From Chimonanthus salicifolius (lineage: Eukaryota; Streptophyta; Magnoliopsida; Laurales; Calycanthaceae), in contig CM023532.1 of the NCBI GenBank assembly GCA_013350335.1, positions 34,225,708 to 34,289,707 on the forward strand: a DNA stretch of 64,000 nt. Direction: 5' to 3'. The stretch's first letter is position 1. Each line of letters begins with the position of its first letter. Of this stretch, positions 14,340 to 26,119 are shown one piece after another. A program made the position numbers and the translations under genes. Below the pieces are notes generated by a model. That model ran no database searches and was not told the DNA's origin. It worked only from the letters and a program-made list of their open reading frames with translations.

Positions 14340-15401
14340 CCTACCTCTAGAAAACCTTTTATATGGTTGCTTCAATGTCTTGCACTATGCAATGAGCCCT
14401 GAGTTCTGTACAACGAGCCCAGGCTTTGCCGAGAACATTGATCTAGCAATATGTTGGTTATAGACTAAATAATGATTCAAATCTATATGAAATAAAGGGT
14501 TTACGTTAAATCTATAACTTTTCATTTTTTATACAATCATATGTCATCTTTAAGGGTAACTTGGATACAAGTCCTCCCATTTTGGGCTAATTGTAATTAA
14601 GCCTTTAGGTTTTCAATAATTGTAGTCTCAGCCCTAACATTTGAGAATCATTCACAAATTGATACTTGTGGCAATACATGACTAGTGTGCAAGTGGAAAA
14701 ATGATTTTTGTAGGGCCCACATAAGATAACACCAATACATAGGAATATTTGGGATGTAAGGTTACCAAATAGGATAGATATTAAGTGAAGTCACATTGTT
14801 ATACAATCATCCTCAACCCCACCGCACCCCCACCCCCAACACCCCCCCACCCCCCACAAGAAAACCCAAACCTACCTCTAGAAAACCTTTTATATGGTTG
14901 CTTCAATGTCTTGCACTATGCAATGAGCCCTGAGTTCTGTACAACGAGCCCAGGCTTTGCCGAGAACATTGATCTAGCAATATGTTGGTTATAGACTAAA
15001 TAACGAATCAAATCTATATGAAATAAAGGGTTTACGTTAAATCTATAACTTTTCATTTTTTATACAATCATATGAAATCTTTAAGGGTAACTTGGATACA
15101 AGTCCTCCCATTTTGGGCTAATTGTAATTAAGCCTTTAGGTTTTCAATAATTGTAGTCTCAGCCCTAACATTTGAGAATCATTCACAAATTGATACTTGT
15201 GGCAATACATGACTAGTGTGCAAGTGGAATAATGATTTTTGTAGGGCCCACATAAGATAACACCAATACATAGGAATATTTGGGATGTAAGGTTACCAAA
15301 TAGGATAGATATTAAGTGAAGTCACATTGTTATACAATCATCCTCCCCCCCGCCCCCCCCTCCCCCTCTCTTTCTCTTTTCTCCTCTCTTTTCTCCTTTT
15401 T
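14340..15401. repeat. 531-bp tandem duplication with C-rich junctions
   Basis: The block starting cctacctctagaaaacc at 14340 recurs at 14871, a period of 531 bp. The second copy runs to about 15350. Identity is very high, with only scattered differences such as atgatt/acgaat and tcatct/gaaatc. Each copy ends in a cytosine-rich tract (14812-14866 and 15345-15371, the latter followed by CT-rich sequence). The 43-codon stretch shared by two open frames exists only because of the duplication. No gene is recognised in the unit. Confidence 0.9.
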
Positions 15402-17029
15402 AATCCCCTCCCCATTTTCGATTTTGGAATATATCTTAGCCATGTAATTTGGTTCATAAAAAATTAACTCATGTAACCCATTTACTTCATAGTGCATCTA
15501 ACACGGTTAGGAGGGTTGGTTGAGGGTAAAACTTCATCTAACATGCATTCATGTCGCCTCCTAATTAATCCATACATGTTGCTAGATTGGCATCAGCAAA
15601 TATGATAGTTGGCTAAGGTGGGTCTTACAAAAGCCACCATTCCATCATTTCAAAACAATGCTAATGTATTGACATGACAAAGACCTATTGGAATCAGTCT
15701 TCAAACGCTAGGAATGAAATTGCAATAATTGAAAACCTAAGGACTATTTACAATTGAATAAAACGATGAAGACCTAGATAAAAATACCTTTTCTTAATCA
15801 AAATTTCCCCCTTTTGGGTATATCAGTTTGGTTTTCAATCCATTGTCCACTTGTGGATTAAGGATCCTTCACTTGAACTCCTGAATTCATTCCCACTGAT
15901 TTGGTTCATGCCTTGGATGTTGCTAAAATTGTTCTCTTTGGTTTTTAGGCATCTTTTGAATGTCTTTTGGTGTTCACATTTATTTACAAGTTGTAATGGA
16001 CTAGATTTAAACCATGTGCACAAATTTGAAGAGAAAATTTTCTCTTGTGGGAGCTCCAATTTAAGAACTTTGTTAGGAAGGGTCTCTGGGGTTTCATTAA
16101 CAGCTTTGGACCTGACCCAACTTAATCCAAATAACCTAGTGGCTTGGACCGTTAAGTCATGTATTACCTCAGCATGATCGAAAACTTCACCAAAAACATA
16201 TATTGGCTTTGGACAGTGGCCATATAACACACCAAAGATGTTGCCTGGTCTTCAAAATTTATACAATCAATTCAATAAACCAAGTCAGTACTTGATCAAA
16301 CATAAGGGAGCCAACTATTGTCAAGATTATTTAGGCTTGAACAAGAGAAATTTGACTGCAAACTCAGAAATTACCTCCTTTTTTCTCTTTCCAAAATCCA
16401 TCAATAATCTTTATCACTGGACCAAATCAACATTTTTTTTCTTGTTGAACAAACACAGGATGGGAACAGTGCTTCACTTGCAAAAGATTTGGACAGTACA
16501 CCTTGCATCATAAAAGAATTGCAACTACCACAAAACCCCAGGCTGTTCATATTTCAGTATTGCCAAAAACCCTAAACCTCATCTCATTTTTCTTCATATA
16601 CAATTCCATTGTTCTTCATGTAGTTCTTGAATGCTTGATCATTAACCAATCAACACCCTTATTTGTGTAAGCATATACCTCACATAAGTGCTAAGGCAGA
16701 CAGATGAGCTGACAATATTAAAAGAGAATTACATAAGGATGTTGTTCCGATCTTATTTGTGTCCAACTGGTGCCAAAATGTTTTACATATCTGACTGCTG
16801 CAACACAAGGTTGATGGCACAAGGTACGACCATAAGAAATCACAAGTACCAATAATCCCCTTCTAACACTAGATCCCCATTTTAGTTCTTATAATCATTA
16901 CTAAGAATGCCACACAGCCCCCTGATTACCTCCAGGATTGTATAACCATCTTCATAGAAACTTAATTCTCAAATGTTCCTTCACCCAGTCAGTGAGAGAT
17001 GAACTTAATAAGTCAACTCACTATGGATA
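15402..17029. other. Unassigned intergenic stretch
   Basis: Open frames of 91-131 codons occur on both strands between about 15.8 and 16.5 kb and overlap each other. None shows a motif I recognise. The minus-strand 131-codon frame at 15835-16230 could be a remnant of a retroelement, but nothing supports a product. Confidence 0.4.
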
Positions 17030-18420
17030 TAACAACAGAGATTTTATTCGGAGAAGTACGAATGTACAAAAAGCTGCAAAAAGCCCAACGAGGAATTGAC
17101 AGATCTGCCATAGAAAAGAAAATACAACCAACAATATGCCCAGTGCTTATTAAAAAGGGAAAAAGAAGACTACAAGCCCAATTACATCACAACCTAGATT
17201 TCCAGCCCGTCCTCAGGTTGTCCCATAAAGTTCTTTGACGTAAATGCCCAATGAATAATGCAATTTTTTTTTTAAAGGTATTGAATAATGCAAGTTTTAC
17301 AATGCTCAATCATTTATTTGCGACGCCAAGCTTTGTCTTTGAAAACACACTTATTGCATTCCTCCAAAACTGTCCAACTAATTACCAAGGTTGCCATTTT
17401 CCTCAGAATATGGACCTAGTTGGGAAAGGGCCACGGTTCTAGGGAGGAGGAAATGAATGGAAAAGGCCTCAAAAGGGACCAAAGAGGAGAGACATAAAGG
17501 TAATGGATCAGGATATGTTTAATTGACTCTTGATTATGCCAACAAAGGAAGTAAATGTTGGGGAGGGAAAATTTACTGACATTTAGGTTATCACAGTCAA
17601 TATCTTACTAAGGTATACGGTCCAACAAAAGGCTTTGACCTTAGATGGTGCTGCCGATTTCCAAATGGATATGAAAGGGAATGAGGCAAGGGATTGAGGT
17701 ATAATAATAGAGTAGGCAGACTACTTGAAAAGATCCCAATAGACTATTTCCACAAATTTCCCTGCCACCTTCCTCCCTCAATGGGATTTTATCTAAGACA
17801 CAAACATTGGGACTTCATGGTCCCTTACGCTTATCCTACAAGTTCCTTAGATTTTCTTTCCTCAATATCCTCCACACAATCGTCAATTAGTTTGTGCCTT
17901 AGGGTTGAGAGAGAATATAATGTTGGGAAGAAAGGTTAAGCACCTAAATGGAGGTCATCCCTAACCCATTCTTCCCAAAAATAAATTCTAGACCGTCACC
18001 CACAAGTCCACAACCAATTTCGAGTCTTTCTAATTTTTTTAATTTGACCTCATGAGCATGCCTTCCCATTTATATTTTCAAACATTCCCGTCCTTTTCCA
18101 ACTTGGAGGTTCTCTTCAAATACGGCTTCATTAACCACAATCGACCACTCTTGACAACAGGCCACTATTAGATTCCCCATATTTAGCTTCGATTATTTCT
18201 CTCCAAAGGCTTCCCTTTCCTCCTCAAACCACCACACCATTTTGCCAACAAAGACCAATTTCTTTCCACTAGGTTATGGATACCTAGACCCCCCTTTCCC
18301 ATAGGTAAATTGACTGTCTCCCAGTTTACTAGATGGTTTTCTTTCCTCCCCAGACCGATCCTGAAGTTAGCCTCTTTGGATCTTTTCAAGAATTCTAACA
18401 CTTAGTTGATTGTATAGCCC
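17030..18420 (-). mobile_element. L1-type LINE, 3' fragment, decayed
   Basis: On the minus strand a degenerate C-terminal LINE ORF2 can be followed across frameshifts and stops. ENHLVNWETVNLP followed by GGLGIHNLVERNWSLLAKW lies at 18380-18230, then IIEAKYGESNSG, then VGDG and FWEEWVRDDLHLG at about 18000-17950. Next come the zf-RVT segment WKSAAPSKVKAFCWTV at about 17660-17615 and ESIKHILIHYLYVSPLWSLL at about 17530-17470. The last block is ISWTVLEECNKCVFKDKAWR at about 17370. A pyrimidine-rich 3' UTR-like stretch follows towards 17030. The endonuclease and most of the reverse transcriptase are missing, as in a 5'-truncated insertion. Confidence 0.8.
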
Positions 18421-18558
18421 AAGAATTTGGAAAAGAACAGAATGACTGACTGAACAGAAATAAGCACCTAATTCATATGTAGCAACAAATAAAGGGCAAG
18501 TTTTCTACCATAAGGAGAAAGATTGAGTTTTTGGTAAAGATGAATTCACCTTATATTA

Positions 18559-20081
18559 TCAGTTAGAACCTTTCAGAAGTTCAAACAATCCACAGCAGGA
18601 CTTCAATGAAATCGGATGCACTGGCGGAAGAGCAGAAACCGTCTCTGGCTCCTGTCAAATTCAAAAACTAAAAATACTATAGAATTGATAAAATAAATAC
18701 ATAATTAATGAATAGAGTTTGACAATATATCGATATCCAATCAGTTGCTAGATCACTGACCTCATTTCCCAGACTCACTGGATTCTCACTATCTTGGTGG
18801 CATTCACCACCGTCTCTGGCCTTCTCATTCACAGTCTCTGTAGATGGTGGAATTACTGTCTCTCCAACTTCAGTCAATGGCAGATTGACACCATCACCAA
18901 CCCCAGCATTCTCAATGACTGCAACTTCTATAACTTGAGTAACCCCTGAATTCTTGATTGAGTCAGTTTCTTCAACATTTAAAACCTCAATTTTCTCAAC
19001 TGGGGTAGCTTCCGTAACACCTGTTAGATCAAGAATCTCTTTTGTGGGAACTTCTACAAACTGAATTTCCTCTTCCGTCGAAGAACCAACTTGATTGACA
19101 AAAACTCCAATTGGCTCAGTAACTGGAATGCTATTCACTGGCTTCCCCACCTTAATCTCTGATGGATTCTCGCCTGGTGCAGGTTCCTTGTCCAAACTAA
19201 CTTTTTTCACAGAATCACCAATTGGGTCAGTAACTGAAATGCTATTTTCAGACTTCTCCACCTCCACTTCTGACTGATTCTCAACCGAAGAACGTTCCTC
19301 ATCTGAAGTAACCTTTTTGGCAAAATCACCAATTGGGTCAGTAACCGAAATTCTATACTCCGTCTTCCCCATCTCAACCTCTGATGGATTCTCGACTGGT
19401 GTAGGTTCCTCATCCACACCAACTTTTTTGACAGAGTCACCAATTGGGTCAGTAACTGAAATGCTATTAGCCAACTCCCCCGCCTCAATCTCTGATAGAT
19501 TCTTGACAGGTGTTGGTTCCTCATCAGAACTGCTGCTGGAACTTTCATGGTGACCAGAAGAATCTTCATTCGGCCCTTTCACTGATTGAAAGTTCTCAAC
19601 ACTACTAGATTTTCTTTCCAAATCGGTGCTCGGCGTCAACAAAGTGCCCTCCTCAATAGGAGCAACAAGAACTTTCACCTTCTGGGTACTCTCTCCATCA
19701 CCGTTTATAGATTCTTCCATGGCCGCTTTCTCAGCACCGACCGACTCAATCAAAATATCTCTTTTTTCTTGCCCCGTTTGAACTTCCTTCTCGTCGTGTC
19801 TGGTCAGTTCATCATCCTTTTCTTCGTTCCCTTGTTCTTTTGACATATAAATAGAAAGAAAGAGACAGAGAAAAGAGATCGAGAAAGGAACAAATAGATA
19901 ATATCAGAAACAAAATTAAAACCAAGAGAAACCCAGGAAAAAAAAACCACCAAAGAGAGAGAGAAAGGGGGGTTAGATGAAGAAATAGAAGTGAACCTTG
20001 AGAGTTCGTGTCGGAATGCTGATGGGTCTCCATCTCCTTCTTTTTTTTGGCAGCCTTTCTCTTCTTGGAACCTGGTGGCAT
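18559..20081 (-). CDS. SRP40-like Lys/Glu/Ser-rich protein with C-terminal CCGLFE motif
   Basis: Three exons on the minus strand: complement(join(18559..18651,18761..19836,19997..20081)), 417 residues, with phase kept at both introns (donors GTTCAC and GTCAGT). I chose the ATG giving MPPGSKKRKAAKKKK, because this basic, NLS-like start is what I recall from plant homologues. An in-frame ATG 33 bases upstream would add MSENKENPSTI. The middle is acidic and Ser-rich and holds four tandem 37-residue repeats (consensus EEPTPVENPSEVEVGK plus SISVTDPIGDSVKKV, about 19.10-19.54 kb). The last exon encodes KSCCGLFELLKGS before the stop. I recall this ending from uncharacterised plant proteins labelled SRP40-like or myb-like. 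The protein is probably disordered and perhaps nuclear; its function is unknown. A second-exon-only model (ATG 19846) is possible but loses the conserved start. Confidence 0.8.
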
Positions 20082-20431
20082 GATTGTTGATGGGTTTTCC
20101 TTGTTTTCAGACACAGATAGATGGAGAAAGCTAAAGTGGGAAAAGAGAGAGAATTAATTGTGCTTGTTGGGATTGTTTGGTATTTAGACAGTCGGGAAAG
20201 GGAGTCTCAAGGGCTGTATGTTAGTATAAACAAGTAAAGAAATGCTGTATTTGATGGAAGGAAGATGATAGTAAAGGGAGGAAACTGAGAAACGGCAGTC
20301 GGCAGAGGAAGGAAGAGAAGGAGAAGACGAGGCGTTCTTGGGTATTATTTTCTGCCCATTCGCTTTCCAGAGAGACAGTCTAGCGTTTTCCCGTCTCCAT
20401 TGATGTCTGTATGCACAGGGTTTTCTTTCAT

Positions 20432-20441
20432 GCCACGTGGC
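20432..20441. promoter_or_regulatory. G-box/ABRE palindrome upstream of the SRP40-like gene
   Basis: GCCACGTGGC is a perfect 10-bp palindrome about 350 bp upstream of the minus-strand start codon. CACGTG is the core bound by plant bZIP and bHLH factors and the core of ABA-response elements. Binding here is inference. Confidence 0.55.
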
Positions 20442-20449
20442 GTCTTGTA

Positions 20450-21108
20450 AATATAAGTTTAATAAAAATAAAAATAAAAATAAAATAAAAATGTAAACAA
20501 ATGGTCGACTTTTCAGGGATGGTTGAATTTATTTAATTTAAAACGGCTGATAAATTTTAAGTGCAACAAAGAGGTGGGATGAGTTTGTATTTGAGTTTGA
20601 GTTTGTTTGAGTTAAATTGATATAAGTAGTAGTAAATTTTCTGTTTGACTTTGTTTAATTTAATTTAATTTTTAAACTACACTCTCAATCCAGATTCGAT
20701 CTATTTTGAATTATACAATTTTTTAAGATTAAAAATAAAAGAAAATTATTTTAATAAAAAATGAAATATAAATTATTTAACTTTCATGTGAACATATAGC
20801 ATATAGAAAATTGAGATAATATACTAGTTTTTTTTTAACTTAGTAGAATATATGGGCTGAATTAATAGTTAAAATGAATAAATAATTTTAATTTTAATTC
20901 AATTGGAGTCAGGTTGAGGTTGGATTTGCATTTGAGACCTCACTACTCAACCCAATTTGAATTTATTTTGGGTCAAATTAAAAACAATATATAACTCAAA
21001 AAATTATATATGACTCAAAAGTGAGTCTTTTGGCATTCGATCGAGTTAAAAATGGCCACTCTTATGAATTTTCTCATCTTCATAATAAGATGGCAACGTA
21101 TGATCATC
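20450..21108. other. AT-rich intergenic DNA with an (ATAAA)n run
   Basis: An (AAAAT/ATAAA)n microsatellite lies at about 20460-20490. The rest is AT-rich with no gene. Stretches near 20.9-21.05 kb (cccaatttgaatttattttgggtc) look like hAT-B-type MITE interior, without clear ends. Confidence 0.4.
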
Positions 21109-21194
21109 AGAGGTTAAAATATCGATATCAGCCGATATTTTTCTCTCTCCTCATCTTTTTTTTAAATATTGGCCGATATCGGTCAATATTTTGA
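21109..21194. mobile_element. hAT-type MITE, family A (86 bp)
   Basis: Ends AGAGGTTAAAATATCG and GGTCAATATTTTGA enclose inverted ATATCAGCCGATAT and ATTGGCCGATATCGGT blocks. The flanks TGATCATC and TGATCATT match at 7 of 8 bases, as expected for a hAT 8-bp duplication. There is no coding capacity. Confidence 0.6.
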
Positions 21195-21408
21195 TGATCA
21201 TTACTCAAATATAACTATGCCCAAATCTATAGAATAGTTGGAGGTATACATGGGTGCTTAATATAAGGCCAAGCAAATACAACAATAAAATTAAATCATG
21301 CAAGATGTTATTTGAATTATTTTTATCAGGGTATTTATATTATTTATGTAAGGTGCATTTTTAAACTTTTTTTTTTCCTTCAAACTCTATCATTTTTTTT
21401 TATGATTA

Positions 21409-21780
21409 AGGTGTTGAGGCCACCTAGAGCACGACTAATCTTATGCAAGTCTCCTTGCCTATACATCGGGTAACTCTTCGAGGAATAATTCTTTGGAGTA
21501 AGTGAGATATGAACTCGGGACTCTCACAAAGAGATTTCCAACCAGGGGTCGAAATATCGGCCATATTGGCCGATATATATAGGTTTTGGAGAGTCGAATA
21601 TCAGCCGATATCATATCGTATCGGCCGATATTCACAATATCGGCTGTTTTTTAAAAAAAAAGAAAAGGAAAGAGAAAAATATCGTCTAATATATGGCCGA
21701 TAACGTTTTTTGTACCTCTGTTTCCAACTATCATTCCAACCCCATTGAGATACAACCTCATTTTAAATATTTTTATTACT
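21409..21780 (-). repeat. tRNA-like SINE family C, copy 1, split by a MITE
   Basis: The minus strand carries GAGAGTCCCGAGTTCATATC, resembling a tRNA B-box region, then CGAAGAGTTACCCGATGTATAG and GGAGACTTGCATAAGATTAG. The same order of blocks occurs in the copy at about 25.51-25.70 kb. The sequence is interrupted at 21543-21720 by a hAT MITE with a perfect 8-bp duplication. The outer limits are approximate. Confidence 0.5.
21543..21720. mobile_element. hAT-type MITE, family A (178 bp), perfect 8-bp TSD
   Basis: The element runs from CAGGGGTCGAAATATCGG to GTACCTCTG and is flanked on both sides by TTTCCAAC (21535-21542 and 21721-21728). Inside are at least four copies of the palindrome-like (A/T)TATCGGCCGATAT or diverged forms. 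CAGGGG-type ends with 8-bp duplications define hAT elements. No transposase is encoded, so it must move in trans. Confidence 0.85.
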
Positions 21781-24531
21781 AATATAGAAATCTATCTACA
21801 TAATAAAATCAATTAAAATACCTAATTTGATGCTTTGATTTCTCTATTTTGGCACCTTCTGAATATGGATTTGTGGGTCTTCTATTCAAAATTTCAAAGT
21901 GTGTTCCCACTTTCCATGACTCTGTCATTGTGTCACATTAGGAAAATCTTCTATTCAAAATTTCAAAGTACGTTCCCACTTTATTACTGTATCAGACTAT
22001 GAAAAGGTTTGTCCTTAAGTCTTGATTGAGACCTTTAAATTTATACACTCTGAATAAGTTTGGACGAATTATAAACATATTTTAGAGAGAGTTGCCCTTC
22101 ACCATCAGGAAGTAAATATATCGGTAGCCTGGGTTATTAGAGATTGAACTCAAGATCTCAATCATAAAGTTTTTTATCTCAATGGTTAGGTTAACTCCTT
22201 AGGATAATCAATTTTAAATACCCTTTGCTTTAAAGGGATTTTTAAAAGTGAGGGTGGAGACGTAAACAATAAAATTGAAAATTTTTATCATTACCATTTA
22301 ATTATCAAACAAGAGTAACGAGGAATAACACCTCATTCCCCTTATTTATCCCTCATCAAAATGCAACCTCAATTATAAGTTCATAAGAATTGTAAAAAAA
22401 AGTGTGGCCTCCTTAATCAAGGAGAGACTTTGGATTTTATTTAAATTGAGAAAAAGAAATACAAATAAAAAAGGTAAATCAAATAAAAGGGGAAAATCTT
22501 AAACTTGAGAAATACATTTTTAATAAATAATAAATAAATAACTAAATAAATCAACATCTAAATATAGCTTAACAAGATCTAAATGTATCTTAGCCATTTA
22601 TCATCAAGAAAGAACATCCCAATTGTTGAACTGCTTGAACTTTGATACTTTACCTTGATAAAGTGATTTAAATTTGATGTGATTTTAATTATAATTTTAT
22701 CGTCTCCTTATGTTCCTTCCCAGAAACAGCCAATCATCTTTTTCCAAAAACAACATCATCTCTAATGGTTTTGGCAAAAATTAATGATAATTGTTTGTGT
22801 TTTTCATGACTATATTCAGGCATCTATCATTGTCATCACTATGGATATGATTCTTCTTTATCATCATTTTGATTGAAAATAAGTTATTAACCCCATATCG
22901 ATCATATCCTCCACTAGCTCACCATTTTTTTTTTAAATCCAATCTTCAAAATTTGGAATATCAGATTTGATTAGAGTTGTAATTTGGACAAGTCGGTTCC
23001 GTTGAGAGTCAAGTCTTAATCCGCTCATATTTAATTTCGGTCACTATTTTTCAACCCAATTCATATTTTAGCCTCTTCTAAAGTCTAATTGGTCCATAGT
23101 TCAATTTTTCCGCATTTACTAGTAATAAATTTGGATCCGCGACTATTCTAATGAAGCCGGTTTTCCACAACTACATAAAGTAAGAGAGACACAAATTACT
23201 TTCTATGGATTGATCAAAAATATGAATAAACCATAATTATGGTTTTTAAAGATCTCAAATTTTGAATACATTCACAAGAAACCTACTGCATTATCCAATA
23301 TTTTGCAAAATATTTGCCGATATTTCCAATCATTTGTGATACACATTTTTGTAAACATAGTAATGTTTTAGACATATGAGGGATCCATATCAGATTCAGG
23401 ATGGGAGTGGGCTTAACCCAACAAGATCTATTGGGCGTAAGCCCAGCACTTGAACTTTGACCTGGGCCTGGGTCAACTATCTGTAACACTTTGAAAACCT
23501 ATCCAAATGGGTTTTGTAATTGGATTGAGTCACGTTGTTTTGTTGCCTAAATGGAGCTTGTTTAGTTCTCCAACTTCCCAAATTCAGGCCCAGATCCACA
23601 TACAGATCTGAAAATCAATCTCATAATCTGGGCCCATCAGGTTGTCCCAAATTTTTAGGGCTAACGCACCACATTGGGGCACAGCCCATTAGCCCAAGAA
23701 CCATCTGAGCTGACTGGTTTCAATCATGATACAAAATCTCTAAACTTGCACTTGTCCTCAATGACCCATTAAGTGACTCTGATAAGTCCAACGAAATAAC
23801 AAAATTCGGTCCGACAGATTTAGCAGACCCACTTGATCTTACTAAGATGGTCCAGTTTTATAATCTTTTGGTGAGAAATCAGATGAAGAAGTAATTATAA
23901 AATATTATACCAAACATTATTATGGGAAATAGTAAGTGACAAGAGACAATAGATTTGGACAAAGAGAAAGACAGCAGTCCAGCACACATCTCCAAGTGCC
24001 AGAAGCCTTGCACGTGTGCTAATAAGAAACCACACATGTGAGACAAGCATAGATGTGAATAAAATAAAAAAATAATATGGAAAGTTATTTTAAAAAGTGA
24101 TTAAAAAATTATTATATTATTGGATGAATTATGTAAGGAACTACTATATTAATAAAATAAAATGCATTTTAACCCAATTCACTTTTAAAAAATATTTATA
24201 AGGCCTTGGCTCAGATTTAAATCCAAATTGAACGTTTAGGCTTATCTAAAGCCACTGATTTGTCAGGCCAAGATGGCCTTATAAAATCTCACAAGTACAT
24301 TAAGTGAAAATGATATTGATTCATTTATTTCAAAAATTACAAACAAAATCAAGTTTTTAAGCTTTCACAAATTTGGGCTCCAAGTTGGGCTTTTGGCTTG
24401 GGCTCATGCTTTTAGTGCATTGGGCCTAGCTCAACTGGGCTTCTAATTTGGGTATCTGATTGGGGCCCAAATTAGCCTGGTCCTTTCCTAGATCAATCCG
24501 AGCTGTATTTTTCTTGTATTTTTTCTGTGGC
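21781..24531. other. Repeat-rich intergenic DNA, no gene seen
   Basis: A direct repeat of about 30 bp (ctattcaaaatttcaaagt) occurs at 21882 and 21951. Another tRNA-like SINE candidate lies on the minus strand at about 22050-22205 (GAGATCTTGAGTTCAATCTC). No convincing reading frame was seen. Pieces rich in gggcccag/ggcctgggtc at 23.4-24.5 kb resemble remnants of MITEs. Confidence 0.4.
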
Positions 24532-24690
24532 TTTTTTTTTTTTTTAATTTCTGTGTGGGAAACCGCGGAATACTTAGAGTAAAACCCCCATGGGTGGGCC
24601 CGCTACCCCTAGAGCACACCAAAGTTAAGCCATGGGAACTTGAACCCGTAACTTTCCACTTCCTGAGGTGGGAGGCTTGAGCTATAGTCG
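24532..24690 (-). repeat. SINE family A, copy 3 (best preserved)
   Basis: A T-run at 24532-24545 is followed by aatttctgtgtgggaaaccg and the shared body. On the minus strand the head includes AGTTACGGGTTCAAGTTCCC, a good match to a Pol III B-box (GGTTCRANTCC). This copy is uninterrupted and is the best reference for the two copies at 4.2 and 5.5 kb. Confidence 0.65.
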
Positions 24691-24823
24691 TATGGCTTTA
24701 GTTGTCTCTAACCCAAGTTTCACCGTAATACACTAATCATTGACACGATAATAACTTATGTATAATTAGAGCTTCTTTCATTCACTTACCACATTTTTTG
24801 ACTTTTTCAAACAATATCACAGT

Positions 24824-25100
24824 CAAGGGTTTAAAATTCGGTATCGGTCACGAAATTTCTCTCTCCATTTTTTTAATTTATGAGTTTAAAAAATGGAAAA
24901 AAATATTAAAAAAGGCATTTAAAAAATCTTAATACATAAATATTGGTAGATATTGTCCGATATCTTGCCCGATATTCTCCGATATCGACTGAGATATCGG
25001 CCGAGCCCACTGGCGAAATTAATTTTTTATTTTTTTTAAAACAATCAATATCAATAGAATACGGCCGATACGATAGAATCAGCTGATATTTGTTTTCCTG
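24824..25100. mobile_element. hAT-type MITE, family A (277 bp)
   Basis: Starts CAAGGGTTTAAAATTCGG and ends ATATTTGTTTTCCTG. The flanks ATCACAGT and ATCACGCT match at 6 of 8 bases. The interior contains a run of CCGATATC/GATATCGG blocks at about 24950-25010 and inverted partners near 25060-25090. Confidence 0.65.
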
Positions 25101-25509
25101 ATCACGCTAGAAAGTCAGTTAAATAACTCATCTTGAATTGAAAACCTGCAGCCATATAAAATAGCTACATCAGCTAGAGAAATTATCTTATGTGAATCAC
25201 AAAAATTGGTGTCAACTTAATCTTTGGATGAATAATAACTTGATTCAATGATATCGTTGAAAGTTTAAAATGGATTATTGTGAACTAATGAAGACGGACA
25301 ATTTCACATAAGACATCCCCAATATGGCATCTTGGTAATTGGGAATCCCAAAATGCCTCCATCCAAACATGATATCTTGTCCGAATAGATGCATCCATGT
25401 CAATTATTACACAAAATTCTTAATTTTTTTTACACAAGAAAGAACGGTGATTCAAGTAATAATGTGTTAGTCAAAGAATCTGATCCTATTTGTAGGGTAC
25501 GTGTTTTTA

Positions 25510-25700
25510 TGATTTGACATTTGAAGATCAAGATGTCGAAGTCTCTTAAAGCACTTGATTAATCATTAAGATATGTACAAATCTTCCTATCTGCAAACAC
25601 CGGATAACACTATAAAGAGTTATTCTTTTGTATTGAGAGTGACTTAAACCCAAGACCTTCTGAATTTCAAACGGGTTCTTGACCTCCAAATCAACTCTCA
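25510..25700 (-). repeat. tRNA-like SINE family C, copy 2
   Basis: The minus strand reads GAGTTGATTTGGAGGTCAAG (A-box-like), then a B-box-like GGTCTTGGGTTTAAGTCACTC, then AATAACTC and TTATCCGGTGTTTGCAGATAGG. It shares block order with the copy at 21.4 kb. Its head also resembles the unit of the 150-bp tandem array at 44.9-45.6 kb. Confidence 0.55.
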
Positions 25701-26119
25701 CAAGTTAGATTATAATACTTTGTTTTTCACACCTCAAGCAAAGGGTTTGGACTTTGGAGTACAAGCTTCAACTAGGACCAAGCCAGGCCCCGTGTCAACT
25801 CGGGCCTTAGCCTAGCTAGACCCTTAATTTGTATGTCACCATATTTAGATTCATGTCCAATATTTTATAATTTAGAATATAATATTATTTAATAGTGACA
25901 AAGCTGGCATTAAATAGGACCAGGTTCAAAGTTGGGATTTATAGCCGGATCACGTCTTAAACATAAGACCCAGGCCCGAATTGACTTGGAATAAGACACT
26001 TATTTTAAACTAAAATTGGGCCTACAGGAATGTGATCTTACTGACACTCAATACCTGGACGTTGGCCACCACAATACCACATAGAAGGGTTTGATAGAAA
26101 GTGGAGCACCTATGTGAGT

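Noticed and set aside
14257..14994. Two open frames sharing an identical 43-residue end
   Set aside because: The identity is explained by the 531-bp DNA duplication and not by protein conservation. The second frame begins in a C-rich tract.
15835..16230. 131-codon minus-strand frame that might be a gene
   Set aside because: No family motif could be recognised, and a 108-codon frame overlaps it on the plus strand. Left as unassigned.
19095..19569. Several open frames with repeated peptides on both strands
   Set aside because: They are other-frame shadows of the 111-bp coding repeats of the SRP40-like gene.
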